Positions 5,502 through 6,501 of a DNA stretch of 6,501 nucleotides are shown in pieces. The stretch covers positions 1 through 6,501 of the forward strand of contig CAIWKU010000452.1 of the NCBI GenBank assembly GCA_903913355.1, in the 5' to 3' direction. How positions within the stretch are numbered: the first letter of the stretch is position 1; the number at the start of each line of letters is the position of its first letter. Source of the DNA: an uncultured Bacteroidota bacterium. GTDB taxonomy: Bacteria > Bacteroidota > Bacteroidia > Chitinophagales > Chitinophagaceae. The notes under the pieces were generated by a model. It was not told the origin of the DNA, made no database searches, and saw only the letters and a program-made list of their open reading frames with translations. A program made the position numbers and the translations under genes.

Positions 5502-6501
5502 ATTGTATCCTCCCTACTGGCAGGCATCTTATGCTTCGTCATAGGTGTTTCGGCCCAGGTACGCACAGTTACCGGGAAAGTAACCGACGATAACGGCAAG
5601 CCTATTGCAGGTGTAACTGTAAAAGTGAAAGGAACCACTAAGGTTGCCGTAAGTGATGATGCCGGTGTTTACAAAATTGCTGCTGCAGATAATGCAACAC
5701 TGGTTTTTAGCACGGTTGGTTTTTCCAATTTGGAAGCGAAAGCTACTAAAACCAGCGGCCTGAATGTATCATTACATACCTTTTCTAACCCACTTGATGA
5801 AGTGGTAGTAACCGCTGCAGGTACAAACGTTAAACGTAAAGAGCAGGGTTATAACTCTTCAACCATTAAATCAGGAGAACTGGTTGCTGCAAAACCAACA
5901 AATATTGGTAGTGGTCTGGCAGGTAAAGTGCCGGGCTTATTAGTTAGCGCAACTGGCGGTGGAGTAAATCCTAACTATCGTTTGATCCTGAGAGGTCAGC
6001 GTTCTTTGTTAGGTAATAACCAGGCACTGATTGTTATGGACAATGTAATTGTTCCAAGCGCAATGCTGGGTAACGTTAACCCTGAAGATATCGAAGACAT
6101 TACCGTACTGAATGGCGCTGGTGCCGTTGCCTTGTATGGTTCTGATGCATCTAACGGTGCCTTGATTATCACTACCAAAAAAGGTAGAAAAGGTGTTAAC
6201 CAAATCAAAGTATCCAATACAACTACTTTAGAACATACTGCATTCCTGCCTAAAACACAAACCCAGTTTGGTCAGGGTGGTAATGGTTACGGTGTGGATC
6301 CAAATGGTAATCCTCTTGGATCAAATATTGAAAACCAGGCATATGGGCCTAGATTTAATGGACAATTGCAAGCGATTGGAGCTCCGTTGGCCGATGGCTC
6401 TCAATTTATGTCTACTTATTCTTACCATGATGACTGGAAAAGATTTTGGAATACAGGTGTTACCAATCAATCTGATTTCTCTTTGACTTCAGGTGATGAT
6501 A
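5469..6501 (+). CDS. SusC/RagA-family TonB-dependent outer-membrane receptor, 3' truncated by window end
   Basis: The frame is open from the ATG at 5469 to the window edge, giving 344 residues of a family usually near 1000. SusC-like proteins are outer-membrane barrels that import glycans, peptides or other large nutrients with a SusD lipoprotein lid, driven by TonB/ExbBD; the substrate cannot be told here. Residues 1-30 form a signal peptide, with likely cleavage after VSAQ. Residues about 31-103 form the carboxypeptidase-regulatory-like domain (VTGKVTDDNGKPIAGV at 34-49). LDEVVVTA (109-116) is the TonB-box-like segment. Residues about 120-242 are the plug, with LAGKVPGLLV (150-159), LRGQRSL (174-180), and the ALYGSDASNGALIITTKKG signature (221-239). 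The barrel starts after about 245. VMDN (189-192) replaces the usual VxDG. The start is ambiguous among four in-frame ATGs; 5487 or 5493 would give a more typical signal peptide. A susD-like partner is expected just downstream. Confidence 0.93.
   Translation, partial: MHMKKKMHMRKIVSSLLAGILCFVIGVSAQVRTVTGKVTDDNGKPIAGVTVKVKGTTKVAVSDDAGVYKIAAADNATLVFSTVGFSNLEAKATKTSGLNVSLHTFSNPLDEVVVTAAGTNVKRKEQGYNSSTIKSGELVAAKPTNIGSGLAGKVPGLLVSATGGGVNPNYRLILRGQRSLLGNNQALIVMDNVIVPSAMLGNVNPEDIEDITVLNGAGAVALYGSDASNGALIITTKKGRKGVNQIKVSNTTTLEHTAFLPKTQTQFGQGGNGYGVDPNGNPLGSNIENQAYGPRFNGQLQAIGAPLADGSQFMSTYSYHDDWKRFWNTGVTNQSDFSLTSGDD

Noticed and set aside
5996..6217. Minus-strand frames opposite the receptor gene
   Set aside because: They mirror the conserved plug domain, where the plus-strand protein is unambiguous; no promoter or start context supports them.

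Overview
The window looks like chromosomal DNA from a member of the Bacteroidota, most likely the Chitinophagales/Chitinophagaceae. Three things point there: a SusC/RagA-type TonB-dependent receptor with an N-terminal carboxypeptidase-regulatory-like domain, perfect matches to the Bacteroidota -7 promoter element TAnnTTTG ahead of genes, and start codons mostly lacking good Shine-Dalgarno sequences. The family-level assignment is inference from remembered protein style, not from a search.

Layout. Bases 1-141 are the 3' end of a plus-strand gene that resembles the C-terminus of 2-phosphosulfolactate phosphatase (ComB). About 420 bases with no convincing gene follow, ending in a candidate promoter (TACTTTTG at 526-533) and a possible 30-codon leader ORF (562-654). 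That ORF overlaps the start of the dominant gene, a 1254-residue SNF2-family helicase-like ATPase (636-4400) carrying two SWIM-type zinc-finger motifs near its N-terminus. Two bases past its stop lies a 10-bp hairpin (4403-4439). It probably serves as a shared terminator for the convergent minus-strand gene 4466-4816, an exported 116-residue YHS-domain protein with its own TAnnTTTG promoter.

Bases 4817-5468 form a 652-base divergent intergenic region that is unusually rich in dyad symmetry. It holds a 33-base near-perfect palindrome (4956-4988), a candidate promoter for the rightward gene whose -7 element lies inside one arm of a 9-bp inverted repeat (5173-5216), and a stretch of roughly 12% GC (5221-5340) containing two tight AT-rich palindromes 24 bp apart. 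The window ends inside a SusC-like outer-membrane receptor (from 5469; 344 residues visible). Its start region is an 18-bp tandem duplication giving four in-frame ATGs.

The genes do not form one operon: each appears to have its own promoter, and they are linked by a convergent and a divergent junction. The receptor is probably the first gene of a SusC/SusD nutrient-uptake pair whose partner lies beyond the right edge. I see no CRISPR array, RNA gene, insertion sequence or recognised defence cluster. The most interesting material is the structured intergenic region before the receptor, the duplicated start site, and the repeated SWIM module of the SNF2 protein.
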